NCBI GenBank assembly: GCA_963921425.1
Contig: OY992836.1
Coordinates: forward strand, 9,253,825-9,317,824
From: Dryas octopetala
Lineage: Eukaryota > Streptophyta > Magnoliopsida > Rosales > Rosaceae
Length of the DNA: 64,000 bases
Direction of reading: 5' to 3'
Made by a program: the position numbers and the translations under genes. Below the pieces are notes generated by a model that worked only from the letters and a program-made list of their open reading frames with translations, did not search any database and was not told where the DNA came from. Below are positions 11,683 to 23,803 of this stretch, in pieces (the stretch's first letter is position 1; the number at the start of each line of letters is the position of its first letter).

Positions 11683-12191
11683 TTAGGGAAGGTTGTTGAT
11701 TTGAACTGCTAATTTTTGTCGTCTCTTGCAGAGCTTCAGGTTGGTGCTGGTAAAGTAATACATGCCCGATTCATTGAATTTATAGCTATATGGTACTTGA
11801 AACACGTGATCTGGATTGGTAACGCTATAGTGCTTGAAATCTTTCTCTTGAACTTGCGCCACGTCAGTCTTTCGATTTTTATTGTTGAACTCTGTGAAAA
11901 AAAAAATAAAAAAATCATAAATGAAGTAACTAAAATGCATTAGGATTTGGCAAACACATCAAAATTATCAAATAATAGTTTGATAATTTTACCAAGTACA
12001 TCCCCAACAAAAAATTTATATCGGGACGCCCATTGCTTGTAGACGTCAATTTTCCAGAGGAAGATGAAGCTTCCTCTTGGAGGTACACCCCAGCCAAATG
12101 TGTCTCCTACTACGTATGTTTTTTGAGCTTTAAGCGTGGGCAAAAATACTGCTGGTGTTGCCACCACTATTACAAAAATTGCAACTTTCAT
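11683..12191 (-). CDS. Phytocyanin-like protein with most copper ligands lost
   Basis: Two exons, 11993-12191 and 11683-11891, with a 101-nt GT-AG intron at the same position as in the gene at 676-1270; about 135 residues. MKVAIFVIVVATPAVFLPTL is a signal peptide, followed by YVVGDTFGWGVP and a C-terminal half with NESGMYYFTS. The fold-defining positions are kept, but the first ligand His is Asp (KTDVAQV), the Cys is Tyr (KHYSV) and the second His is Leu (LKLCKRRQK). The product should not bind type 1 copper. It is probably a tandem paralogue of the first gene and may be a secreted uclacyanin/early-nodulin-like protein, or a decaying copy; the frame and splice sites are intact. Neighbouring sequence is TE-derived. 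Confidence 0.7.
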
Positions 12192-12246
12192 TATGTTTTC
12201 CGTGTTGAAAAATTTGTAAGTGAAGTTTTGAAGTGCGCTTTCATAA

Positions 12247-12541
12247 TACTTATAGAAGGAGAATATTTGTAGTTTACATTATTAATTATAGAAGGGGAAC
12301 CTTTAGAACATTTTAGAATATTATTAGAAGGAAAACCTTTCTAATTTGCATAGGTTATCTGTTATTTTAAAAAGAATAGACTTTCATCTTTTGGTTAATT
12401 GAAAGATTACTTTTTAAATTTTAAAGGAAGAACTTATTCTTTGGAATGCGTCTCAAATTATCTTGATAATTGAATTCATTGAATATTGCTCCTTATATTT
12501 GTAATTTCGTTGCACATCAATTAGTTAGTTTTAATTTGGGT
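12247..12541 (-). promoter_or_regulatory. Upstream region of the second phytocyanin-like gene
   Basis: Proximal promoter, with a CTATAAGT TATA-like word at 12248-12255, about 57 nt upstream of the ATG. The whole block occurs again in inverted orientation at 49353-49645 without a gene attached. Confidence 0.55.
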
Positions 12542-12558
12542 TGTAAATGACTTGTAAT

Positions 12559-13143
12559 CAAGGAATAAAATTTCGGGTTTCGAGGAAATTTCGATGGAAA
12601 TTTCGATGGAAATTTCGACGGAAATTTCGAAGATTTTTAAATTTCGACAAAAATTCGACGGAAACGATGGAAATTATTATCAAAATATGGAAATTTTGAA
12701 TGAAACTTCACAATATGTTTATTTAACATATTATCTACTACATTGATAAAAAAACATTGAAAAAAATCAAATTATATGGTAGGTTTCATGTGATATGTGA
12801 TGAATATAATGTGCGCTGGAGGCAAATACTATGAAATAAAATTAGTATAATGAATAAATAAAATTAATATATTATTTATACTCTATAATATATACACTAA
12901 ATTCTATATACTTTATAATCTATACTCTATATTATTTAAGATATCGTATAGAATATTAGGGTTTAGGTCCTTTAGGATATTTTTAATTATTTTTTATATA
13001 AAAAGGTATTAGAGTTTATTGGTTTAGGGTTTAAAAACAATTAAACGAAACTCCAACACGGTCAAACGAAATCTCAAATCATTTTTTTTTTTTCAATTGC
13101 CCATAAACCTCAAACTAGGATATGGTATATGATATTAGGGTTT
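12559..13143. repeat. Dispersed repeat copy A (inverted partner at 50745-51312)
   Basis: Starts CAAGGAATAAAATTTCGGG, followed by several copies of GAAATTTCGA(T/C)GGA, an AT-rich middle and AAACCCTAA-type words near the gap. The reverse complement matches 50745-51312 closely over its full length. No ORF, so probably a noncoding transposon cut by the assembly gap. Confidence 0.8.
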
Positions 13144-13343
13144 NNNNNNNNNNNNNNNNNNNNNNNNNNNNNNNNNNNNNNNNNNNNNNNNNNNNNNNNN
13201 NNNNNNNNNNNNNNNNNNNNNNNNNNNNNNNNNNNNNNNNNNNNNNNNNNNNNNNNNNNNNNNNNNNNNNNNNNNNNNNNNNNNNNNNNNNNNNNNNNNN
13301 NNNNNNNNNNNNNNNNNNNNNNNNNNNNNNNNNNNNNNNNNNN
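13144..13343. other. Assembly gap (200 N)
   Basis: Exactly 200 N, an arbitrary-length scaffold gap; translations across it are meaningless. Confidence 0.99.
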
Positions 13344-13620
13344 ACTTAATAATTAATTGAGACCCGTTCATTAGTTTTAAGTCTCATGGTTTTGAGCTAT
13401 CATTCTTCGGTTAGATTTTCTCAAGAGTTAAATTTTAAAATATAACATCAAACGATGATTTTTATACCCTTAATTAAATAAAGAACCTTGTACTCTACAA
13501 ATGGTGATTCATGTCATAGAGAATTCCTGTATGTATATGCAGAACATGGCTTTTTTTTTTTCACCATTTTATCTTAAACTTAGCACGATATATTTAATTA
13601 TTTAGGGTATATAATTATAA

Positions 13621-14168
13621 GAGGAAATTACAGATTTGGTCCACTTATTTTATACGTAGTTCAATTTTGGTCCATAATCTTTTTTAAGTTCTGTTTTGGT
13701 CCACTAATTGTTTCATTTGTTCAGTAAAGGTCCAGATTTGTGACTTTAAATCCTTTGGGTTGTGTTTTCTTCAATTATAATTGAACTATAAGTTATATTT
13801 CATCATTTTTTAGTCATAAAAACAAATTTGGAGTATTATAATCTAAAAGAATTGAGATTGGGTGAAGTTTGAAAAATTGGCAGTTTCGGGTACTTTACTT
13901 TGGGGTCAATTATCTTGAGTTTTAGAACTCCAATTTGAATGATTTTTATATGGTTGTAAAGAAGAAATACATAGCTTTAAAACAAATATATGTTCGCTGA
14001 ATTTGGGTGAGATTTGATAGGATAAAAAGCATGCCAAATTTGAGAAAACAAATATGGACCTTTACTGAACAAGTGAAACATTTAGTGGACCAAAACAGAA
14101 CTTAAAAAAGATTGTGGACCAAAATTGAACTAGGTATAAAATAACTGGACTAAATCTGTAATTTCCTC
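13621..14168. mobile_element. Mutator-like MITE (548 bp), 9-bp TSD
   Basis: Perfect 9-bp TSD TAATTATAA at 13612-13620 and 14169-14177. Terminal inverted repeats of about 120 bp start GAGGAAATTACAGATTT and contain repeated TTTGGTCCA words. The middle is AT-rich and noncoding. Confidence 0.85.
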
Positions 14169-14716
14169 TAATTATAAACTAGGGTATATAATTATAAACT
14201 ATCAATCGAGACTTATTCCTTGGTTTTAACTCTCATTATTTTGAGTTCTCATTTCTTGGTTTGAATTTAGGTTTTAACTCCCAAGTTTTGAGTGAACAAT
14301 AATTCTATACCCTAAAATATAGAACCCTATACACTAACATGTTAAACCCTGTCAAAAATCGCCTAAAAATGACAAAATGTCATTGAAATACCCATGTTTG
14401 TTCTTTAGTTAAAGAACAGGCGTCCTGCAGAGAGAATTTGTATATATATATAGTGAGGAAGCTTCAAATAATGATGCCCTTACATTAAAAAAGTAAGAAC
14501 ATCCTCTATGAACCTACAATTCAATTATCAGAGCCATCTATATTTTAGGGCATCATTCAAAGATCGATGTCTCTTGCAAAAAATAAGCCAAAACTGAAAT
14601 TGTTTACTTATCTTATTACTGTCAACAACATTTGAATTTTATTTGACGGACTGTGTTTATTTGCATAGCTTAGATGATTAAACAATTAGCAATTTGACTG
14701 ATTTTTTTTTTTCCAG

Positions 14717-14776
14717 GGATGACCATTGAAGATGGACCTGAAAAACATATGGTTCCACATTTAACTTCTTTACTAG
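14717..14776 (+). other. Exon-like fragment of unknown origin
   Basis: A polypyrimidine tract ending CCAG (14716) is followed by 60 nt that read MTIEDGPEKHMVPHLTSLL and then a possible donor AG|GTGGTA. The residues look protein-like but I do not recognise the family and see no partner exons. It could be a captured gene scrap or chance. The rest of 14178-15039 shows nothing. Confidence 0.2.
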
Positions 14777-15039
14777 GTGGTACACAAATGATGGTTTCCT
14801 CTCTATATATACAAAAACGCTTTAAAGTTAACTGGCTAGTAAAATAATATAGTGCTAACCATCATTTTGGGCCTACTACGTACACAATGTAATCACATAT
14901 TTGGAATGTTCATTTTTTAGGTCTCTATTTAATGATCACCCTTGCAAAAGGTCAATAGAGGCCCACCTCCTAATGTTAAAGGACATTTTAGAAGAAATAA
15001 AACAAGAGTTTGTGGAACGAATTGTAATTTGCATTTGAG

Positions 15040-15210
15040 TGTACAGAGGAGGCTTAGGTTTAGGGTTTCAATATATTTTCTGATTAATTGAATAAGACCA
15101 CAAAGTGTGGTTTATATACATGGGCCTATAACTAAAATACAGGAATTAATAAACCACCTAATTAATTCTAATAATTACATGATAATCACACGTGTTGACT
15201 CACACCAACA
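15040..15210 (-). repeat. Copia 3' LTR (171 bp)
   Basis: On the minus strand starts TGTTGGTGTGAGTCAACACG and ends CTCTGTACA. The first ~125 bp match the partner LTR; the last ~40 bp differ markedly and are closer to the LTRs at 51-56 kb. Confidence 0.85.
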
Positions 15211-15217
15211 CTCCCCC

Positions 15218-18200
15218 TCAAGTTGGTGCATATATATCGCACATGCCTAACTTGTCTAGTGAGTCCAAAAACACCCGATTTGCCACAGCCTTGGTCAACA
15301 CATCTGCAAGCTGATCTTCGGACTTCACAAATGGAAAGTTAATAATCTTCGCTTCAAGTTTCTCTTTGATGAAGTGTCGATCAATCTCAATGTGTTTTGT
15401 TCTATCATGCTGAACAGGATTATGTGCTATATCAATAGCAGATTTGTTATCACAAAACAAGTCCATAGGTTTGGTAGGTGGACATCCTAAATCAGTCAAT
15501 AAATGTCTCAACCATAAAAGTTCAACTACTCCAAGTGCCATACCTCTGTATTCAGCCTCTGCACTTGATCTAGATACAACCGATTGCTTTTTACTCCTCC
15601 AGGTCACCAAGTTTCCTCCTACAAAGGTAAAGTAGCCTGAGGTAGACCTCCTATCATCTGCTGAACCACCCCAGTCTGCATCAGAAAAACCTTCAACATT
15701 CACATGACCATGATTAGCAAACAACAACCCTTTACCAGGTGCAGATTTTAAATACCGCAAAATTCGCTCCACAGCATCCATATGGGGTTTACACGGGGCA
15801 TGCATAAACTGGCTTACTACACTAACCGCATAAGCAATGTCAGGTCTAGTGTGAGACAAATATATCAATCTTCCAACAAGTCTCTGATATCGCCCCTTAT
15901 CTGCAGACAAAGCCCCCAAACATTCAAAAAGTCTATGATTTTGCTCCATAGGAGTGACAGCTGGCTTACACCCAAGCATACAAGTTTCAGACAACAAGTC
16001 TAAAACATATTTCCTTTGAGATAGGAATATGCCATGTTTAGATCGAGCCACTTCTATCCCAAGAAAGAACTTTAAGTCCCCCAGCTGTTTCATTTCAAAC
16101 TCTTGAGACAAGTACCTCTGTAAATTAGAGATTTCCTCATAATCATCTCCAGTCAGAACCATATCATCAACGTAAATAATAAGAGCAGTAATCTTCTTCC
16201 CCCTTTTCTTTAGGAACAAAGTATGATCAAAATTACTCTGCCGATAGCCATAGTTCTTCATCGCACGGGTGAATCTCCCAAACCAGGCTCTCGGAGATTG
16301 TTTAAGACCATATAAAGACTTTTTCAGTCTGCACACCAATCTTGTATTATCAAACTCTGGTATACCTGGAGGAGGATCCATGTATACTTCTTCAGTCAAA
16401 TCACCATGGAGAAAAGCATTCTTTACATCAAACTGAAGAAGTGGCCAATCTTTGTTAGCAGCCAAAGACAACAGAACCCGTACTGTGTTTAACTTGGCCA
16501 CTGGAGCAAACGTCTCCAAGTAGTCTATGCCATAGGACTGTGTATACCCCTTTGCTACCAACCTTGCCTTATACCTTTCAACTGACCCATCAGCTTTGTG
16601 TTTGACCGCAAACACCCATCTGCATCCTACTGTCTTCTTCCCCTTAGGTAGAGAAACTAACTCCCAGGTTGAATTCTTCTGTAATGCCGCCATTTCTTCA
16701 GCCATAGCTTTGGTCCATCTAGAATCTGTAAGAGCATCCTGCAATCTACTAGGAATGGAAACAGAAGATAATTGCAGAACATACGATTCATATGACTTTG
16801 AAAGCCTAACAGACGACACATGATTATTAATTGAGTACCTAACTTTGGCATTTGGATCTGGCTCATATTTAGCTGGTGGTTGTCCTCGGTTAGACCGAGG
16901 AGGAAGTGTAAATTTAGAAGCATTAGAATCAAGATCTAAACCAGAATGTGAATCAAGAGTATTGTTGGTTACCTCAATGGACGAAGAAGATTGATTCAAT
17001 GGAGTAGGAGAGATGGCAGTACTATCATGGAGTGGTGATTCCTCAGGCTCAGAATTCGTGGATTCTTGTCCTACCATATCCTTAGTATCATCTCCAGTAA
17101 TTTCCGCATCCTCAGTATCATCCGCAGTAATTTCCGTAGTCTCAGTCTCATCCGCAGACTCAGACACTGGGTGATCAGTAGTCTGTTCTGACCCTTCCTC
17201 ACTATTACTCCCAGAACCAAACTGATCAAAAAACAACATATCATTTCGATTCTGCACTTCACTAGAAACCTCCCCCTGAAGAGTAGAATCCAGTGGACGT
17301 GGAGAATAAAAAAGTTGATGTTCATGAAAAGTGACATCCATAGAAACATAGAAGCGCTGAGTAGAGGGATGATAGCATCGATACCCCTTCTGGGATGGAC
17401 CATAACCAACAAATACACACTCTAAGGCCCGAGATGCGAGCTTGGATCGCTGATGAGAATGTAAATGCACAAAAACAACACACCCAAAAAACTCGTGGTT
17501 CCAAATGAAGGATACCTGGTAGAGAGACAAAATCCGAGAGAACATCCAAAGGTCGCCGAAAGTCAAGGACACTAGATGGGGTCCGATTAATCAGATAAAC
17601 GACAGAACTCAAGGCATCACCCCAGAACAGAGATGGCACGTGACCCCCCAGAAGAAGGGACCGAGTGACTTCCAATAAATGTCGATTTTTGCGTTCAGCA
17701 ACCCCATTCTGTTGTGGAGAATGAGCGCAAGAAGTCTGATGAAGGATCCCCGCAGAAGCAAAATACTGAGTCAACTCTGTATTAACGAACTCACCGCCAT
17801 TATCAGAGCACACAACTTTAATAGGGCAGGAAAACTGGGTGAGGACCATATGATGAAAAAGGCGAAAAACAGCACACACATCACTTTTATGTTTCAGAAG
17901 ATAAACCCAAGTCATCCTAGTACAATCATCAATAAATGTCACAAACCATTTCATTCCTTTATGTGTACCACACGGGGCCGGACCCCAAACATCCGAGTGG
18001 ACCAAAGCAAAAGGAACATCCATACGTGTAGCACTAGAAGGAAACACTGAACGATGGCTTTTGGCCAACACACAAACTTCACAATTAAAATTGGAAATGT
18101 TCAATCCACGAAATAAAGAGGGAAATAAACGCCGAAGATAACTAAAGGACGGATGACCAAGTCGGCGATGCCACAACCAAATCTTCTTCTGATTTTCAGA

Positions 18201-18788
18201 GGAACCATTACTAACAAGACTCACAATGCCACGACCATCTGAAGCGGAACCCCCACTATCCAGATAGTACAATCCATCACTCTTTCTACCACTGCCAATT
18301 TTCTCCTTGGTATGAATATCCTGGAAAACACAATGGGTAGGAAAGAATGTGGCCACACAATTATGAGTTTTGGTTAGTTGACTAACAGAAATAAGGTTAC
18401 AATTTAAGGAAGGAACAAACAACACATTATGTAAAGACAAACCAGACGAGAAGGATACCGTGCCGCCCCCTAGAACAGGAGATGACACACCATTGGCATT
18501 AACAATAAATGGTTTAGGACAGACAGATGAAAGATGACTAAAAACATAACGATCAGAAGTCATATGATCCGTAGCACCTGTATCAATTATCCATGCACCA
18601 TTACCAGTACCAGCAGAAGTACTCAAAGCAGAGTTAGAGATACCTGACGTGGCAACAAAACTGGAGGAACTAATAGAGTTCACCCTGGAACGCAGCACAG
18701 GAATAGGAGGAGGAGGCTTCAGACCAATCATATTATTGGTTCCATTCAAATCTGTAGCCGAGGAACCAGAGGGAGGTGTTTCAGACAT
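15218..18788 (-). pseudogene. Copia pol remnant: gag deleted, integrase frameshifted
   Basis: The frame starts at MSETPPSG (18788) and jumps after about 30 residues from a proline-rich N terminus straight to SRVNSISSSSFVA. Compared with the intact copy, some 280 codons covering gag and the CCHC zinc knuckle are missing. Aspartic protease (IIDTGATDHM), the integrase zinc-binding region (WLWHRRLGHPSF) and the catalytic core follow. A run of six A (17486-17491, plus strand) where the intact copy has five T on its strand shifts the frame in integrase, so the 5' and 3' parts overlap in two frames (17322-18788 and 15218-17572). Reverse transcriptase (YVDDMVLTG) and RNase H (DADWGGSADDRRSTSGY) remain open to the terminal MCDIYAPT. 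The T-rich run at 18805-18829 precedes the start. Confidence 0.85.
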
Positions 18789-18879
18789 GGTGTGCAGCAC
18801 ACTTTTTTTTTTTTTTTTTTTTTTTTTTAACACAAAGAGGTTGCGCACAGCCTATAGCACAGCCCTCTTCCGCACCACC

Positions 18880-19005
18880 GATTGCACACAGCTGATCAGC
18901 CGCACCACCGCGCGTCGCACCCACCTATTCAGCCGCACCACCGATTGCACACAGCTGATCAGCCGCACCACCGCGCGTCGCACCCACCTATTCAGCCGCA
19001 CCACC
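18880..19005. repeat. 63-bp tandem repeat in the copia leader
   Basis: Two near-identical 63-bp units (18880-18942 and 18943-19005), each beginning GATTGCACACAGCTGATCAG. GC-rich and within the 5' untranslated leader of the element. Confidence 0.8.
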
Positions 19006-19660
19006 GATCGCACGCACAGCCGATCACAGCTGCTGCCAGGTGCGTCACCAGTCAGTCGTCGACCAAAGAGGTCGAGTCCAGCCAGTCGCCGTCGCCCAGA
19101 TCGTTGCAGCAGTCTCACTCGCCGCCGCTCAGACCATCGCACAGCAGCAACGCCCAATCACTCCCTCCTCAGTCGTCGTCACCTCTGCAGAGTGCAGACC
19201 CACCGCTCCAAGACCTCAAACACCCGACGAAAAACAAACCAGAGATGGGCGAAGAAGTCAAGGGAGCATTGGTTGTTCCGGAATCAGCGTTGAAGAAGAG
19301 AAAGAGGGAAGAGGAATGGGCTCTGGCGAAAAAAGCAAGATCTTGAATCTGCAAAGAAGAAGAATTCTGAAAACCACAAGTTGATTTACAATCGGGCAAA
19401 GCAGTATGCTAAGGAGTATGATGAGCAGCAACACCCAGCAGCAACGCCCGATCACTCCGATCGCACAGCACAGAGAACAAAACCAGAGATCTCAATGAGA
19501 TCAAAGACCAATCAAGGAAGGGGAACAAGCCCACGTTGCAGCGGAAAGAAGAATAGTAAGTAATATATTTAGACAAGGCAATGATCAAGATTAGACCCTT
19601 AAACCATTCAGAATCACCATGACCAAACCTTAATACCTATGTGAGAAGAAAGGTGATTAA

Positions 19661-19677
19661 GGTCGGCTCTGATACCA
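19661..19677 (-). promoter_or_regulatory. Copia primer-binding site
   Basis: Directly inside the 5' LTR, the minus strand reads TGGTATCAGAGCCGACC, the standard plant copia PBS complementary to initiator tRNA-Met. Confidence 0.85.
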
Positions 19678-19845
19678 TGAACAGAGAATGGTTTAGGGTT
19701 TTCAAATATAATTTTTGCTTAATTGAATAAGACCACAAAGTGTGGTTTATATACATGGGCCTATAACTAAAATACAGGAATTAATAAACCACCTAATTAA
19801 TTCTAATAATTACATGATAATCACACGTGTTGACTCACACCAACA
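19678..19845 (-). repeat. Copia 5' LTR (168 bp)
   Basis: On the minus strand starts TGTTGGTGTGAGTC and ends TTCTCTGTTCA next to the PBS. It holds the same TGAGTCA, ACACGTGT and TATATAAA words as the other LTRs of the family. Confidence 0.85.
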
Positions 19846-20420
19846 GGCTATGCATAGCCTTATACCTTCTTATTACCAAGGCTATACCTAACCTGGTATC
19901 TTCTTAGTACCGAGGCTATGTCTAAGCTTTGTAACATTGAGTATTAAGCAATGTCTAGCCTTTGTACCATTGAGTACCGTGTTTATACTTAGACCTCATA
20001 CCATCGCAGGGTCATAACTACAAGGGTGATGTTCCTATTGGTATCAAGGCTACACTTAGGCTCATACCCACAAGCGTAAAGCCTACTTCACTTTTGAGTA
20101 CTGCTAAGCTCACGCTAGTATGAAGGCTATACCAAGCCTCATACCTTCGAGCCCCAAGCTTATGCTGGAACCAAGGCTATTGCTTTGGCTACCCATGAGC
20201 GATAAGCGAGCAACAAGCCTATGCTAGTACCAAGGCTATACCTAGCCCCGTATCTCTCAGTCGCCAAGCCCATACTTGGGCCTTGGCCTACATTCCTCAA
20301 ACCTACACTTGGGTTGAGTCTCGAGCCCATGCTTAGGCCTTGTCCCTTCCACTAGACCCTCTAGGCCTCTGGATATGTCTTTGGCCATTCGGGCCACCTT
20401 GGCCCAAATTCACATGAGCA
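19846..20420. repeat. Degenerate tandem repeat of a GGCTATACC-type unit
   Basis: The word TACCAAGGCTATACCTAGCC and its decayed forms recur about every 40-60 bp (for example near 19890, 19910, 20040, 20125, 20175, 20235). No reading frame spans it. It may be old satellite or the untranslated part of a retroelement. Confidence 0.55.
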
Positions 20421-21218
20421 ATGGCCTATTCGTCATCACTGCCTTGTTGTTTTCATCTCGAGCCCATAATTGTTGTTACTGCATAAATCATTCAGCGTTA
20501 GAGTAGGCCGATGATCAGGCTAGGTATGTGCGCACAGGCGTGCCAATAAGTTATAAGGAACTTGCAATATTGTCTGTGTGTCTGTGGAATCTATGAAATG
20601 ACCATAAATCATACTCATATCAAACAAGTGTGAACTGAATGGGGAACTATTCAGTGTAGGTTCTATTAATGCCTAAAACTGTTTAGGACTTAACAATTCT
20701 CTTAGAAAAAACAAGGTAAATGGAATGGTGAACAACCATTACAAGTAGAAATGGAAATAAAAGTAAAGTAGAGCAATCTACTGAAATTAAACAAGGAAAA
20801 TAGCTTGTATTCACTTGAACATGAGTAACAATAAACACATTACAAGGGTTTCAATTGTAAAGACCCTTTACAATTTCAGTTGAAACCATTAGGCTAATAA
20901 TGTGTAAATGGGTTGAAACCAAGCTTACAAGAATTTGAGTTAGACTAAAACTTGGAGTTACGATTACAAATTGGACACAATAAAACCTTTAACAAGTCTG
21001 CATACAAAGAAATGAGATAGAGTAGCATGAGAATTTATTTTGGCAGAGTTTTAATATTTTTGTGAATTGATTGAAGAGTCCTCAGCTCTTCTTTCTTTGC
21101 TGAATTTATAGATGAAGAAGCAGTAAAAATAAAAAATAAAAACATGAAGAAGCAGTAAAAAAAATAAAAACATGAAGAAGCACGTACACGTGTCACCCTC
21201 GTCTTTAATTCAGAGAAC
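20421..21218. other. Intergenic, no gene seen
   Basis: AT-rich. A short unit of about 30 bp containing GAAGAAGCAGTAAAAA and AAAAACATGAAGAAGCA is repeated near 21113-21183. Confidence 0.4.
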
Positions 21219-21221
21219 TTA

Positions 21222-22495
21222 CAGTGTGTTTGGATGAAGTAATTCTAATTTTCACAAAAATTCATAAATGATGGAATTTAAAACTCCGTCATTTAAATTT
21301 CCATCAATTGCATTTTTTATTGTTTGGATATATGTATATAGAATTTAGTAAATGACAGAAATTACAAATTTATTGTTTGAGTAACCGATGAAATTTGTTT
21401 AAGAATTTCTTTGAGAAGAAGCCATCTTAATTGAAGTTTATATATACTAGTGAGCTTCTCAAACACTGTGGTAGACAATTAGACACCTTGTAATCGTTTG
21501 TTTGAGTACCAAAAACAATATCATCAAAACTCTTCCAATGCGTTTGAATGTGTAAATTTGGTAGTGTAGGCAATTTCAAAATGATGGAAGGTAAAGTTAT
21601 AGAAATTGTAAAATTTTTGTTTGGATAACCAATTAAAGATTGATGAAATTTAAATACAATGCAGGTGGTGGTGGTGGAGGTGGATGGTGGCAGAGACAAT
21701 GAAATTGTAAAATTTTTGTTTGGATAACCAATTAAACATGGTGAAATTCAAATACAATGCATGTGGTGGTGGTGGTGGAGGTGGATGGTGGCAGAGACAA
21801 TGAAAGCGTGTGGAGACAGTGGTGGCAGCAGCGGCTTTATGTTTAGCAGCTTTTTGGTCACACTGTGAATATTGCAACATAGTAATAAATTGATTTTAAA
21901 TCCATTTTAATGCCTAAATTCCACATCAAAGTTGAATGGGTTTTGATGTTTTTATTAAAATTAATCGGGTATGTTTAATATTTCAATCTTTTGAGATTAT
22001 TATTTTGTTGTAGTACGTGCACATACCAATTCGATCATATAAATTAATTTCAGTACAAGCCTCTGCAGTTTCTAATTCTTGGTTGTGGTGTTTGTAATTT
22101 GGTTTCTTAATTTCTTATATGTTTTGGTTAATTTAGAGGCATCTATTGCAGATGCATAAGGCAATGCAATGACATTTAAAAATGCAAAGATTGTTGTAGA
22201 GTCCTAAGATGAGAATAAGATGCAGTACTGTACGATTTAATTGAAATGGTGGTGGTGGTGGTGGTGGGTGTGTCTTTTTTCTTAAAATCTCAAATGTCTT
22301 AGAATTTAAAAATGACACCTATTTAGATGAAATTTAAAGTCAGAATTTATAACTCTCAAATTTCATAATTTTTTTCGTATAGAATTCTAAGATTTCTTTG
22401 TTAATGAGGCCAAATAAGGGAATTGAAGATTTTCATTTCTCAAATTTTGACTTTTAATGAAATATCGAGTTTAATTTCTTCATCCAAACACACTG
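21222..22495. mobile_element. PIF/Harbinger-like element (1274 bp), TTA TSD
   Basis: The ends CAGTGTGTTTGGATGAAG and its complement CTTCATCCAAACACACTG (one-base spacing differences aside) are inverted repeats flanked by TTA (21219-21221 and 22496-22498), the target preference of Harbinger/Tourist elements. Inside is a direct duplication of about 100 bp (roughly 21600-21699 and 21700-21802) with GGT-rich microsatellites. No transposase ORF, so non-autonomous. Confidence 0.7.
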
Positions 22496-22498
22496 TTA

Positions 22499-23794
22499 GA
22501 TTCTGCATTACACACACCGTTTGTCCAATGATTGGTTTTATCTAATTCTAATTAAGTCCAATTAATATTTTTTTTGGTGAGATAATTGAAATATACTTGG
22601 AGCTTCGTGGAAGTTTGGCACTTTTGGAATTGGGGGATATTTATGGGTATTTCATAATTTCTCCCCTTCAAACAATCTCGAGGACCATTAATTGGCCCGG
22701 GCATTGGACATTCGTAAGGTTTTTGGCCCATACTATCAACCTGACTTTAATTATTCAATTTAGAAAGTGCCCCATAATTATTGAGGTTTGGTCCCCCTTT
22801 TGGTTGAGTGGAAGTTAATATAGATGGAACTAGAAATGTGGACATATTGTCGAGAAATTATTCTATTTAGTAATATAGTAAATTAGGAAATTCCTTCCAA
22901 ACACATATTTCTCTATTATAATTCATGTAATTTATTTTTCATGTGTTAACGCTTTAACTAATTGTCAACCTCACTCATTATAACCACTTGAAATGATGAT
23001 CATTCAATCAAACGGGTAAATAATTTTCGATTGAACTAATTTTTTGCAATAATGATCCTTCAATGGAGACAAAAAAAAAAAAAAAACAGTTTCGATCATC
23101 AAAATACAACGTAGAGTGGGCCCCACAAGAGATCCCTTAAATAAGTTTATTTGAGAGATCCCTCAATGGAAGGGGTCTGTATATGTATTTGTGAGGTTCA
23201 TTCCACATTGTATTTTGATAATCGGAACTGTTTATTTTTTTGGTCTTTATTGTAGAATCGTCCTTACAAAAAATTAGGTTAATCAAAAACTATTTGACCG
23301 TTGATTAAATGGTCACAATTTCAAGTGTTTATCGAAAATATTTATTCGTCTATTTATTTTATCAAAGTTTGATAGCTTAAGAGTTTTCAATTTGTCTTTG
23401 AAATGGTCATCATTTCAAGTGTTAATTACAAGCATAATCTTTGAATATAAACCTAAAAAATATACGGTTCGGATCGTTGAAATATATATAGAGTGGACCT
23501 CATGAGGAATCTCTTAAATAAAATTATTTAAGAGATCCCTCATGGAAGGGGTTTGTATATATATATATTTCCTAATCAACAATTTTTATGAATTAGATTT
23601 TGTAAATTCATTTTATGCCCTCAACCTCATGTTAAAAAAAATTTCATTGTTCGACTAAAAAAAAAAGCCCGTTGTTACTTCTTCAATTTTGGTGCTTTTA
23701 ATGCTAATGATTCATTGTTCTTTTCTTCCAAGTGCCAAATGGCCTTAAAAAATTAAAAGATAATACTTATCTCCTTGTAACAAAAACAGATTCC
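22499..23794. other. Intergenic with two related foldback repeats
   Basis: At about 23085-23240, CAGTTTCGATCATCAAAATACAA is mirrored by TTGTATTTTGATAATCGGAACTG, around a smaller palindrome AAATAAGTTTATTTGAGAGATCC. A related, shorter copy occurs at about 23465-23560. No gene is seen in the remainder. Confidence 0.5.
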
Positions 23795-23803
23795 AAAATA
23801 ATA

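Larger units (their letters stand above)
15040..19845 (-). mobile_element. Defective Ty1/copia element
   Basis: Bounded by LTRs at 19678-19845 (5') and 15040-15210 (3'), with a well-preserved primer-binding site (19661-19677), a long leader (18789-19660) and a polypurine tract (complement of CTCCCCCTCAAGT at 15211-15223). The coding region matches the intact copia at 51423-56621 closely, but gag is deleted and integrase is frameshifted. The flanks TTGAG (left) and GGCTA (right) do not match, so no TSD is visible. It cannot make its own capsid but keeps the cis signals needed to be mobilised in trans. Confidence 0.85.

Noticed and set aside
13122..13371. Open frames spanning runs of X
   Set aside because: They are translations of the 200-N gap; the same applies at 50096-50668.
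15218..17572. 784-residue minus-strand frame as a complete gene
   Set aside because: Its first ~30 residues are out-of-frame sequence upstream of the frameshift; it is the 3' half of the copia pol.
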